Translations under genes and position numbers: made by a program
The notes under the pieces: model-generated
What the model was told of the DNA's origin: nothing
What the model saw: only the letters and a program-made list of their open reading frames with translations
Databases searched by the model: none
In this document: piece after piece, positions 19,352 through 27,621 of the stretch
How positions within the stretch are numbered: the stretch's first letter is position 1
Layout: each line of letters starts with the position of its first letter
Assembly: GCA_001872545.1 (NCBI GenBank)
Contig: MNWN01000013.1
Coordinates: 1 to 37,828 of the forward strand
DNA: 37,828 bases
From: Parcubacteria group bacterium CG1_02_58_44
GTDB taxonomy: Bacteria; Patescibacteriota; Patescibacteriia; SG8-24
Direction: 5' to 3'

Positions 19352-20551
19352 ATGTTTGTAAAGAAAGTAGGCGACTCGCCGGTCAGGACAGCCTACATCA
19401 AGGCCGGAATGATTTTGACCGTATCGTTGACCGTACTGACCATGGTTTTGAGTTGGCGTATCGCCTACATCATCAATCCGACCCAAGTCGGTGCGGTTCC
19501 GGGCAGTTCGATGTCAGCCGCCGTTCCCAGCTACCTGATCTATCGAAGTTATCGGGTCGTTTCACGCGGCGACAGCAACGCCGCCAGCGACGACACTGTT
19601 TCCTACGAGTTTTTTCGCTACCCGCTCGACGGATCGTCTCTGCGCAGCGAGAGCATGCTGCGGATAGTTCAGGACGGCGGAATGAACGAACGGGGAGAGC
19701 CGTGGATGGGTTCGGTTTCGGACGACACCCTGCTCTTCGCCCGGCATAACGAGATCGACGACGTCACCTGGATAGATGCCTCAGGCAACGAGTTTCGTCC
19801 GAGCTTCGGCTGGGGAGGTCTGGGTCTCAAGTACGGCGGCCGTCCGTCGGCCGACCATGGCCGGACGGTCCATTACGACAACGCCCGCGGTCAGGTCGTC
19901 CTGGGGGCCGCCTCGGGTCCGTTGAAGTCCTTTTCGGTGTCGGAGCCGGTCAAACCGATCGCCTGGGACGGGAATCTGGTCTATCTGGTGTCGGTACCCG
20001 AAGTCGGCGGTCAGCCGCTGGGGGCCTATCGGCTGGACGTCGATGCCGGCAGTCTGACCGAAATCGATCTGGTCAGAAGAATGGGCTTCGGTCAGATGGA
20101 TCTGAATCCGGCCTCCGGAAAAGTGGTGGGAATAGTGACGACCGGCGAAGATTCTGGTCTGGGGGGTACGGTCGGATTCTCCTCAGTCGTCATGTTGGAC
20201 CTGATTTCCGGCGAGATGGTCGAGCTGGCCGGCGAGAGCGAGGATTATCGGACGTTCGGCCAGCCAAAGATATCGTCGGACGGCTCCAAGGTCGCCTTTA
20301 CAGCCATCGGAGCCCAATCCGACGTCTTGGTCAGTGACCTGCATTTAGGTGGGCATGAACGTCGGCTGATTTCGGGGACGGTACTCGGTTGGACGCCGGA
20401 CAGTCAGTCGCTGGCGGTGGACCGGGACAACGAACTGCAGCTGGTTTCGGTCAGGGACGGCACTGTCGTATCGGTGGCTCGGCGTTCCGGACGGTATCCG
20501 GATCCCGATTTTCACGGAGTCGACTATGTCGGCATGGTCTCCAAGAGGTAG
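19352..20551 (+). CDS. Membrane-anchored TolB/WD40-like beta-propeller protein of unknown function
   Basis: One N-terminal TM segment, then repeated propeller-like segments (PKISSDGSKVAFTA, LGWTPDSQSLAVD). Confidence 0.6.
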   Translation: MFVKKVGDSPVRTAYIKAGMILTVSLTVLTMVLSWRIAYIINPTQVGAVPGSSMSAAVPSYLIYRSYRVVSRGDSNAASDDTVSYEFFRYPLDGSSLRSESMLRIVQDGGMNERGEPWMGSVSDDTLLFARHNEIDDVTWIDASGNEFRPSFGWGGLGLKYGGRPSADHGRTVHYDNARGQVVLGAASGPLKSFSVSEPVKPIAWDGNLVYLVSVPEVGGQPLGAYRLDVDAGSLTEIDLVRRMGFGQMDLNPASGKVVGIVTTGEDSGLGGTVGFSSVVMLDLISGEMVELAGESEDYRTFGQPKISSDGSKVAFTAIGAQSDVLVSDLHLGGHERRLISGTVLGWTPDSQSLAVDRDNELQLVSVRDGTVVSVARRSGRYPDPDFHGVDYVGMVSKR

Positions 20552-20592
20552 ACTAACGAAAGCTTCAAGCGTTTCCGATTCAAGACAATCTT

Positions 20593-21975
20593 ATGAAGAA
20601 ATACATAGCGGAAATTCCGAAACTGGTGGGGGAGAGTGTCGAGGTGGCCGGCTGGATCCACGCCCGTCGCGATATGGGCAAGATAGTTTTTGTCGATCTG
20701 CGTGACAGCACCGGACTGCTGCAGGTGGTTTTCGTTCCCGGCAATCAGGAGCTGCTGGCTCAGGCCATGAGCCTACGGCCGGAGTTCTGCGTTCGGATCA
20801 GAGGTACGGTCAACGAACGGCCGGAGAAGATGCGCAATCCGAATTTGATCACCGGTTCGGTCGAGATGCTGGCTGAAAGTCTGGAGATCCTGAACGAGGC
20901 CAAGACTCCGCCCTTTGAGGTCGACAAAGATACTATGCCGGTCAACGAGGAGTTGCGCCTTAAATACCGATATCTGGATCTGCGTTCCGAGCGGATGGCA
21001 CGGAATCTCAGACTGCGCGATCAGGTCGTCAGCTTCTTCCGCAGTTGGCTGCGGAACGAGGGATTCATTGAGATCGAAACGCCGATGCTGACCAAGGGTA
21101 CGCCCGAGGGGGCAGGGGAGTACATTGTTCCGTCACGGATGCATCCGGGAAAGTTTTACGTACTGCCGCAGGCACCGCAGCAGTTCAAGCAGCTTCTTAT
21201 GGTCGCTGGCGTGGAGCGCTACTTTCAGATTGCCCGTTGTCTGCGTGATGAGGATCCGCGCGGCGACCGGCAGTTCGAGTTTACGCAGCTGGACCTCGAA
21301 ATGTCCTTCGTAACTCAGGACGACGTGCTGGCGCTCAACGAGCGCATGATGATCGACCTGATCAAAGAGGTCATGCCCGACAAGCGCATCGCTGAGACGC
21401 CGTTCCCTCGCCTGACCTACGCGGAGTCAATGGAGAAGTACGGAATCGACAAGCCCGACCTCCGCAAGAGCAAGGACGATCCGAACGAATTGGCTTTCTG
21501 CTGGGTCGTTGATTTTCCCCTGTTTGAGTCGGGTGACGACGGTAAGCTGCAGGCCATGCATCACCCTTTTTGCATGCCTAATCTAGAGGATATCCATCTG
21601 CTCGACTCCGACCCGCTCAAGGTCCGCGGCTGGACTTACGATCTGGTCCTTAACGGGACCGAACTGTCGTCCGGGTCGATTCGTATTCACAACCGTGATC
21701 TGCAGAATAGGATTTTTGAACTGCTGGGCATGGATAGTGAGGAGATAGAGAAGAAATTCGGTCATCTTCTGGAGGCCTTCGAGTACGGAGCTCCGCCGCA
21801 TGGCGGTATGGCGCCGGGGATCGACCGTCTGGTCATGCTGTTGGCCGACGAACCGAACATTCGTGAGGTCATTCCCTTCCCCAAGACCGGTGATGCCCGC
21901 GATCCGATGATGGGCGCACCTTCCATTCTCGCTCCGAGTCAGCTCAAGGACGTTCACATTAGATCCGACGTCTGA
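20593..21975 (+). CDS. aspS: Aspartyl-tRNA synthetase, apparently without the GAD insertion domain
   Basis: GWIHARRDMGKIVFVDLRDSTGLLQVVF, QSPQ-like APQQFKQLLM, PFPKTGDARDPMMGAPS; 460 aa. Confidence 0.94.
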   Translation: MKKYIAEIPKLVGESVEVAGWIHARRDMGKIVFVDLRDSTGLLQVVFVPGNQELLAQAMSLRPEFCVRIRGTVNERPEKMRNPNLITGSVEMLAESLEILNEAKTPPFEVDKDTMPVNEELRLKYRYLDLRSERMARNLRLRDQVVSFFRSWLRNEGFIEIETPMLTKGTPEGAGEYIVPSRMHPGKFYVLPQAPQQFKQLLMVAGVERYFQIARCLRDEDPRGDRQFEFTQLDLEMSFVTQDDVLALNERMMIDLIKEVMPDKRIAETPFPRLTYAESMEKYGIDKPDLRKSKDDPNELAFCWVVDFPLFESGDDGKLQAMHHPFCMPNLEDIHLLDSDPLKVRGWTYDLVLNGTELSSGSIRIHNRDLQNRIFELLGMDSEEIEKKFGHLLEAFEYGAPPHGGMAPGIDRLVMLLADEPNIREVIPFPKTGDARDPMMGAPSILAPSQLKDVHIRSDV

Positions 21976-22017
21976 ACGTCGGTCCGGTCCGTTTTCGCGG
22001 ACCTTTAGGAAAAGGAT

Positions 22018-22746
22018 ATGCCCAAGACCAAGACTAAGCCAAAAGTCAAGCCGGCCTCCAAGCAAATAATCAGCTTCTTGAAGAAAAGCGGCATCGATTT
22101 TGATGTCATCTCCCACCGTAAGGTCTACACCGCCTACGACTTGGCTCAGACTGCCGGAGCCAAGCTGGAAGAGATCGCCAAGACTCTCCTGCTGCGGGTC
22201 GAACTGCCGATGCTCAAGAAGAAGGGAGCGTACTTTGTGGTCGTCTTGCCGGCTTCCTGCAATGTAGATTTGCAGAAGGTCAAGCGGGCACTGAAGGCCA
22301 CTAAGGTCGAGATCGCGCCGGAGGGGGTGTTCAAGAAGCTGGGATTGGAGCCCGGTGCGGTGTCGCCGTTTGGGTCCCTGCACAAGTTTGGTGTCCTGAT
22401 TGACCAGAGTGTGCTCAAGACCAAGCAGATATTGGTCGGTGCCGAGTCGTTCACTGAATCTCTTAGGCTGAAGGCCAAGGATTTGGTCGAGCTAGAGCAG
22501 GCGATAGTTGCGATCGTCGGCAAGAAAAATAATCTGAAGGTCCAGAGAGGGTCGTCGGCCAAAAAGACCGTCAAGAAGACTGTCAAACCCAAGTCTAAAT
22601 CCAAGGTTAAGCCGCTGAAGCGCGGGCCGGTCGGGACGCAGACCAAGAAGACAGTGAAGAAAGCCGCGAAGGCGGCATCGCATCGACCGGCCAAGAAGAA
22701 GTCGACCGGAAGAGGGCCGATTCGCAGAAGGTTACCGTCCGTTTAG
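22018..22746 (+). CDS. YbaK/ProX-type aminoacyl-tRNA deacylase domain protein with Lys-rich tail
   Basis: FDVISHRKVYTAYDLAQTAGAKLEEIAKTLLLR...YFVVVLPAS; tail KKTVKKTVKPKSKSK...HRPAKKKS. Confidence 0.8.
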   Translation: MPKTKTKPKVKPASKQIISFLKKSGIDFDVISHRKVYTAYDLAQTAGAKLEEIAKTLLLRVELPMLKKKGAYFVVVLPASCNVDLQKVKRALKATKVEIAPEGVFKKLGLEPGAVSPFGSLHKFGVLIDQSVLKTKQILVGAESFTESLRLKAKDLVELEQAIVAIVGKKNNLKVQRGSSAKKTVKKTVKPKSKSKVKPLKRGPVGTQTKKTVKKAAKAASHRPAKKKSTGRGPIRRRLPSV

Positions 22747-22749
22747 GCT

Positions 22750-23478
22750 ATGCCCTTCACCGTCAGACTCGATCAGTATGAAGGTCCACTGGACCTGCTG
22801 CTTCAGCTCATCGAGGCGGAAAAGCTGGACATCTCCGAGATCTCGCTGGCACAGGTCACGGACGACTACCTAAAGATGGTGGAGGAGAATCCGGACCTGC
22901 CTCCCGAGGAGTTGGCCGACTTCCTGGTCGTGGCCTCTAGGCTGCTGCTGATCAAGTCGAGACTGCTGCTGCCGTATCTTCAGGCGGCGGACGACGGCGA
23001 CGGCGAGCTCGACCTGGAGGATCAGCTGCGCATCTACAAGGCCTATCTCGACGCCTCGAAGGTCATCGAGCAGCTGGTGGGGAAGCGCCGCTTCATGTAT
23101 GTGCATGACAAGTTACCGCAGACCGAGATCGGCTTCTTCCCGCCGAAAAAGCTCAAGCCGGGGCAGATGCGTGAGCTGTTCGCTGCCGTATCCAAACGGC
23201 TAGAGCCGATCGTGAAGGTCCAGAGACAGACGCTCGAGCGCATCGTCTCCATCCATGACAAGATTCGGCAGATCAAGGAGTTCATCGCACACACGAAACG
23301 GACCAGCTTCAGGTCGCTGATCCTGTCATCGACCTCCCGGCTGGAGGTGATCGTCAGCTTCTTGGCCTTGCTAGAGATGGTCAAGCAACGCGCCGTTTCC
23401 GTAACGCAGTCCGAACGATTCGACGACATCAGTATCACGCGACTGGATGCGGCAACGGTTGCGCAATCAAGAAAGTAA
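22750..23478 (+). CDS. scpA: Segregation and condensation protein A
   Basis: FTVRLDQYEGPLDLLLQLIEAEKLDISEISLAQVTDDYL. Confidence 0.96.
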   Translation: MPFTVRLDQYEGPLDLLLQLIEAEKLDISEISLAQVTDDYLKMVEENPDLPPEELADFLVVASRLLLIKSRLLLPYLQAADDGDGELDLEDQLRIYKAYLDASKVIEQLVGKRRFMYVHDKLPQTEIGFFPPKKLKPGQMRELFAAVSKRLEPIVKVQRQTLERIVSIHDKIRQIKEFIAHTKRTSFRSLILSSTSRLEVIVSFLALLEMVKQRAVSVTQSERFDDISITRLDAATVAQSRK

Positions 23479-23484
23479 TCTCGG

Positions 23485-24084
23485 ATGACCATCAATATGC
23501 TGAGAGCAAAAGTAGAAAGTATCCTCTTCGTCGTGAACCGGCCTCTGACCGTGGCTAAGCTGGCCGAGGTCTGCGGTGCGAAGAAGGCCGAGGTCGCGGA
23601 GGCGGTCAGTGAGCTGGCGGAGGCATACTCGGACGGCAAGTCCGGATTGAGGCTGCTGCGGCACGGCGACAGCGTACAGATGTCGACTTCCCAAGATACG
23701 TCCGAGTTGGTGGGTACTTTCCTCAAGGACGAGACTACCGGCGAGATGACCAGGCCGTCGCTCGAGACCTTGACCATCGTCGCCTATCGGGGGCCGTTGA
23801 CCAAGCCGGAACTGGAGCAGGTCAGGGGAGTCAACTGCTCACTGATTCTGCGTAACCTGATGATGCGCGGTCTGGTCGAGTCGTTGGGGGACTCCTCGCA
23901 TCCGCTGACTCAGTTTCGGGTGACTATGGACTTTCTCCGTTTCCTGGGGGTCGCCTCGGTCGAGGAACTGCCGGACTACGATCTGCTGCGCTCTGACGAG
24001 AACGTCACCAGGGCCATGGAGAACGCCGTCGGTCCGTCGATCGGCAGCGACGTCAATGACTCAAAAGAAGAAGGCAAAGAATAG
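23485..24084 (+). CDS. scpB: Segregation and condensation protein B
   Basis: SILFVVNRPLTVAKLAEV, LETLTIVAYRGPLTKPELEQVRGVN. Confidence 0.95.
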   Translation: MTINMLRAKVESILFVVNRPLTVAKLAEVCGAKKAEVAEAVSELAEAYSDGKSGLRLLRHGDSVQMSTSQDTSELVGTFLKDETTGEMTRPSLETLTIVAYRGPLTKPELEQVRGVNCSLILRNLMMRGLVESLGDSSHPLTQFRVTMDFLRFLGVASVEELPDYDLLRSDENVTRAMENAVGPSIGSDVNDSKEEGKE

Positions 24085-24089
24085 TTTTT

Positions 24090-25034
24090 ATGTTCACGCT
24101 CCTTTTGGCCCTGACAATCTATGTCGCTACGGCTCAGGCCCATCCGGCGATGATGCCGGCGGATTTGAGTACGCAGTTTCGTTCGTTCCTGCCGGTTTCT
24201 GCCGACGTCGAGCGTCAGATCGCCAGCGTCGTGCGGGTGCCGGTCAAGAAGGACTCCGCTCGTATCGGGGTCGAGACTTCGTCTCGCGCCGCCTACATCA
24301 TGGACTGGAAGACTGGTCAGACGTTGATGAAGAAGAACATCGATACAGCCTATCCGATCGCCTCGATCACTAAGCTGATGACCGCACTCGTGGTCATGGA
24401 CGTCGGCACTCCGCTGGACGGCACGGTCGAGGTTCTGCCTCAGGACATGCGTCCGGGCGGCATCCAGTACGTCGCCCCGGGGGAGGTGATTCGGGTCGGT
24501 GACCTGCTGCACGCTTCGCTGATCGCCTCGGCCAACGGCGCTACGGTCGTCCTGTCGCGCTCGACCGGACTTTCGGAAGATGATTTCGTCGCTCGGATGA
24601 ACTCGTTGGCCTCCGATTTGGGGATGACCGAGACCAGGTTCGTCGAACCGACCGGTTTGGATCCCGGTAACGTCGCCAGTGCGAGGGATGTAGCCCTGCT
24701 GCTTCGGCGCAGCCTTCAGGACGACGTCATTCATGGCATTGTGGTGATGAGGGAGTACTCATTTGAAGCGGCAAGCGGATTTCGTCACCGTCTCCAGAGC
24801 ACCGACGAGCTGCTTGGGGGTTGGGTCTCCAGACCGCCGCTGTCTTTCCTGGGAGGCAAGACCGGATATTTGGAGGAGGCCGGATACTGTTTCGCCGCCG
24901 CCGCTGAGGATCAGGATGGGAACCGGATCGTGACCGTCGTCCTAGGCGCACCGACCAAGCAAATCAGGTTCGATGACGTCGGAGCCATGATTTTTTGGGC
25001 CTTCGATGCCTTTGGCTGGTCCGCAGGAAGCTGA
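24090..25034 (+). CDS. D-alanyl-D-alanine carboxypeptidase (serine peptidase S11)
   Basis: Signal peptide; YPIASITKLMTALV (SxxK), SAN, GGKTGYLEEAGYC (KTG). Confidence 0.92.
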   Translation: MFTLLLALTIYVATAQAHPAMMPADLSTQFRSFLPVSADVERQIASVVRVPVKKDSARIGVETSSRAAYIMDWKTGQTLMKKNIDTAYPIASITKLMTALVVMDVGTPLDGTVEVLPQDMRPGGIQYVAPGEVIRVGDLLHASLIASANGATVVLSRSTGLSEDDFVARMNSLASDLGMTETRFVEPTGLDPGNVASARDVALLLRRSLQDDVIHGIVVMREYSFEAASGFRHRLQSTDELLGGWVSRPPLSFLGGKTGYLEEAGYCFAAAAEDQDGNRIVTVVLGAPTKQIRFDDVGAMIFWAFDAFGWSAGS

Positions 25035-25039
25035 CTCCC

Positions 25040-25537
25040 ATGTACGGAATAACGGACAGTCTGCTGGTCGTCGGCATAGCCGCGACACCGGTCATCGAGC
25101 TTCGCGGCTCGATTCCCTTTGCCGTCGGCGTGCTGGGCATGCCGGTCCTCAAGTCTGTCGTCTTGTCCCTGTTCGGCAACATGCTGCTGTTTTTTGCTGT
25201 CTATCTGGTCGGCGGGTGGTGGATCAGGCTCATGGATTCGCGTCGCGGTTTCTTTAGCCGCATTACTGACGTCGTGCTGCGTCGTTCCAGGCGCGTATTG
25301 GGGAACGGTCGGTACGATCGGTTAGGCCTGTTGGCCCTGACGGTCTTTGTCGCCGTGCCGCTGCCCATGACCGGAGTGCTGACCGGATCGGTGGCGGCGT
25401 TCCTGTTCGGAGTGCCGTGGCGTCGGGCCTGCCTCTACGTGTTTTTGGGGATGTGTCTAGCAGCTCTGGCGGTGACGCTCATAACGACCGGAGTGTTGTC
25501 GTTTCTGGATTTTCTGCTGAAACAGCCGACTATCTGA
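25040..25537 (+). CDS. COG2426-like small multidrug export-type membrane protein
   Basis: TPVIELRGSIPFAVGVLGMP, VAVPLPMTGVLTGSVAAFLFG. Confidence 0.75.
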   Translation: MYGITDSLLVVGIAATPVIELRGSIPFAVGVLGMPVLKSVVLSLFGNMLLFFAVYLVGGWWIRLMDSRRGFFSRITDVVLRRSRRVLGNGRYDRLGLLALTVFVAVPLPMTGVLTGSVAAFLFGVPWRRACLYVFLGMCLAALAVTLITTGVLSFLDFLLKQPTI

Positions 25538-25558
25538 CATGATGTGGTGTTGTCGTCC

Positions 25559-25587
25559 TTGACGGTAATCTAAGCCCGGTCTATACT
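25559..25587 (+). promoter_or_regulatory. Sigma70-type promoter for the fMet tRNA region (TTGACG-N17-TATACT)
   Basis: Near-consensus hexamers with 17-nt spacing. Confidence 0.75.
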
Positions 25588-25615
25588 CTCAACCGGTGAT
25601 TGATTTTCACTTTAC

Positions 25616-25655
25616 GTAGCGGGGTGGAGAAGTGGCATCTCGCGAGGCCCATAAC
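25616..25655 (+). pseudogene. Truncated duplicate of tRNA-fMet 5' half (ends at the anticodon arm)
   Basis: 40-nt identity to 25747-25786; lacks T-arm and 3' acceptor strand. Confidence 0.85.
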
Positions 25656-25657
25656 TT

Positions 25658-25725
25658 AGCTGAAGTCCGAGCGAAGTGAGAAACTTCAGCTTATCCCGGA
25701 AGTCCGTGACTATCCGGGACCTAGG
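25658..25725. repeat. Two tandem palindromes inserted between the fMet half and the intact fMet
   Basis: AGCTGAAGT...ACTTCAGCT and TCCCGGA...TCCGGGA; second resembles the 33.3/34.5 kb repeat family. Confidence 0.7.
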
Positions 25726-25748
25726 AACAGTCAAAGATTGAATTATGT

Positions 25749-25823
25749 AGCGGGGTGGAGAAGTGGCATCTCGCGAGGCCCATAACCTCGAGATCCCGGG
25801 TTCGAATCCTGGCCCCGCCACCA
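25749..25823 (+). tRNA. Initiator tRNA-fMet (CAT)
   Basis: Full cloverleaf, A1-C72 mismatch, CCCATAA anticodon loop, GTTCGAA T-loop, encoded CCA. Confidence 0.92.
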
Positions 25824-25824
25824 A

Positions 25825-25860
25825 CAAAAGCGCCCGAGTTAGTCTCGGGCATTTTTGTTG
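25825..25860 (+). terminator. Terminator after tRNA-fMet
   Basis: GCCCGAG-TTAGT-CTCGGGC ATTTTTG. Confidence 0.8.
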
Positions 25861-25940
25861 CCTGCAAAACTCCGGGCCAAGCCCCGGGGAGCGTCATTTG
25901 CGTTGGATATCAGTCCTAGAGTACGTCTCGTAGCGCAATG

Positions 25941-25968
25941 AAAAGGCGCCTCCCGAAGGAGACGCCCT
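25941..25968 (-). terminator. Terminator downstream of the tRNA-Met region
   Basis: Minus strand GGCGTCTCC TTCG GGAGGCGCC TTTT. Confidence 0.8.
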
Positions 25969-25971
25969 CTC

Positions 25972-26014
25972 TGGTAGCGAGGGTGGGAATTGAACCCACG
26001 ACCTAGGGCTTATG
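25972..26014 (-). pseudogene. Duplicate of tRNA-Met 3' half (anticodon CAT to CCA)
   Basis: 43-nt identity to 26141-26183; no matching 5' half. Confidence 0.85.
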
Positions 26015-26140
26015 CGGGCGTCGCGGAGCGACGGATGTGGAGAGGTCTTGCCGCCGGGTGCGGCATGGTTCATTTCGCACAAGCCCTAGGGTCCGCTTCT
26101 CTCTACATGACAAAAGCCCCCATTCAGGGGCCTTTCGTCA

Positions 26141-26217
26141 TGGTAGCGAGGGTGGGAATTGAACCCACGACCTAGGGCTTATGAGTCCCTCGCTCTAACC
26201 AACTGAGCTACCTCGCC
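26141..26217 (-). tRNA. tRNA-Met (CAT; a tRNA-Ile2 CAT assignment is not excluded)
   Basis: GGCGAGG acceptor, GCTC/GAGC D-stem, CTCATAA loop, GTGGG TTCAATT CCCAC T-arm, CCA. Confidence 0.9.
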
Positions 26218-26328
26218 GTGGACGTTTCTTTCCGGCGCGACCAATGGTACCAGACTCGGCCGGGATGGCAAGTCCGGCTGAGGGGGCCGGACTTAATTCT
26301 TTCCGCAGTCTCATCCGCTCTCTCGCCG

Positions 26329-26589
26329 TCAGGCGGCGGAAATCGCCGGACTCTTCTTGCGTGTCTTGGTCTCGGCGACGCGCGGATTGTCGATGACTAT
26401 CTTCTTGATGAGAGTACCGAATCCGGCCTTGGAACATTCACTGCAGACGACCATTCGAAGAGGTCTTCCGCCGTCCCAATCGACTGCAACCAAAAAGCAG
26501 GTCTCGCCGGTCTTGAACTCATAGAGGCACTTGTGAAGCCTCGACTGGCAGAATCTGATCTCGTCCGAATTATGCTTCTTTTTCCTCAT
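26329..26589 (-). CDS. Small conserved-looking hypothetical protein (86 aa)
   Basis: ORF with ATG; CSEC motif, basic C-terminus. Confidence 0.5.
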   Translation of the reverse strand: MRKKKHNSDEIRFCQSRLHKCLYEFKTGETCFLVAVDWDGGRPLRMVVCSECSKAGFGTLIKKIVIDNPRVAETKTRKKSPAISAA

Positions 26590-26775
26590 ATTTTTGCCGA
26601 GAATACTGTTTCATCAGTTACCGGAAATGACCATAGCATACCCTGCCGTTCTTTTCAAGGATTAAGCCTAAAGTCAGCAGTTTGGGATTTGCTTCCGGCA
26701 GAAACCAAGGAAATTTCCACATTCAGTCGGTTGTCTAACCATTTCCCACACTCTTCAAGTCTGGTATCTTAATTC

Positions 26776-27273
26776 ATGTTTATGTTTTTGGCGGTCCATG
26801 CGACAGTTGGCGCTCTGTTGGGTAACGTGGTGGTCGATCCGGCCGCCTCTTTCTCTTTGAGCTTCGCTTCGCATTTTTTGTTGGACATGATTCCGCATGG
26901 GGATCAGTATCTTTACGATCAGTACAAGCGCGGCGATGACGTGAATCAGGCGGTCGTTCGCGTGCTGGTGGATGCCCTGATAACGGCTGTCCTGGTTTTC
27001 TTCTTGCTCAGTAACGTCACTTTTGTTTCGGAGGCTGGGGTCATCGCCGGAATAATCGGTGGCCTGTTGCCGGATCTGCTGGTCGGTCTTTTTGAGATGC
27101 TCAAGCCCAAGGGGAGAGGATGGACCGGACGTCAGCTGCTGAAGTTCAACGACCTGCATATGCGCAATCATGTTTTTCTGATCAGGCGTTTTTTTCGTGG
27201 TGACATATCGTCGAAGTTCGGTCTGGTGGTTCAGGTGCTGGTCCTCGGGCTGGTCGTACGTTGGCTGCTCTAA
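26776..27273 (+). CDS. Membrane protein, metal-dependent-hydrolase/YdjM-like
   Basis: HATVGALLG, SHFLLDMIPHGD, GGLLPDLLVG; hydrophobic segments. Confidence 0.55.
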   Translation: MFMFLAVHATVGALLGNVVVDPAASFSLSFASHFLLDMIPHGDQYLYDQYKRGDDVNQAVVRVLVDALITAVLVFFLLSNVTFVSEAGVIAGIIGGLLPDLLVGLFEMLKPKGRGWTGRQLLKFNDLHMRNHVFLIRRFFRGDISSKFGLVVQVLVLGLVVRWLL

Positions 27274-27448
27274 ATCTTGTTTTGATGCCTGTTCGAGTTG
27301 AGGGCATTTTTTGTTTGGGCAAGTAAACGACAAGACCCGACGCCCCGTTTTATATGGGACTTCGGGTCTGGTACTGCAGGAGGAAACCTCTCTTTATTTG
27401 TTGTCTGCCCTACCACTCCCGACAAATCCAACCTGAATTTGCCAGGAG

Positions 27449-27535
27449 TGGTGCCGCGGGAGGGAATTGAACCCTCATGGGGTTTCCCCCGCACGATTTT
27501 GAGTCGTGTGCGTCTGCCAATTCCGCCACCGCGGC
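27449..27535 (-). tRNA. tRNA-Leu (CAA)
   Basis: GCCGCGG/CCGCGGC acceptor, CACGA-CTCAAAA-TCGTG anticodon arm, long variable arm, CCA. Confidence 0.95.
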
Positions 27536-27621
27536 CGATTCCTGTTTCGTTTATGGATCATTTTAACCATCTAAAAAGCGTGTTGTCAAAGAGGGGACCT
27601 TCCTGTACAGTATATGGCGTT

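Noticed and set aside
25894-26175. Short ORFs over the tRNA region
   Set aside because: Overlap tRNA genes, half tRNAs and terminators
27298-27621. N-terminal extension of the ParA ORF
   Set aside because: The extension is a translation across the tRNA-Leu gene; the conserved ParA start is MACIIAVVNQKGGVGKTT at 27622
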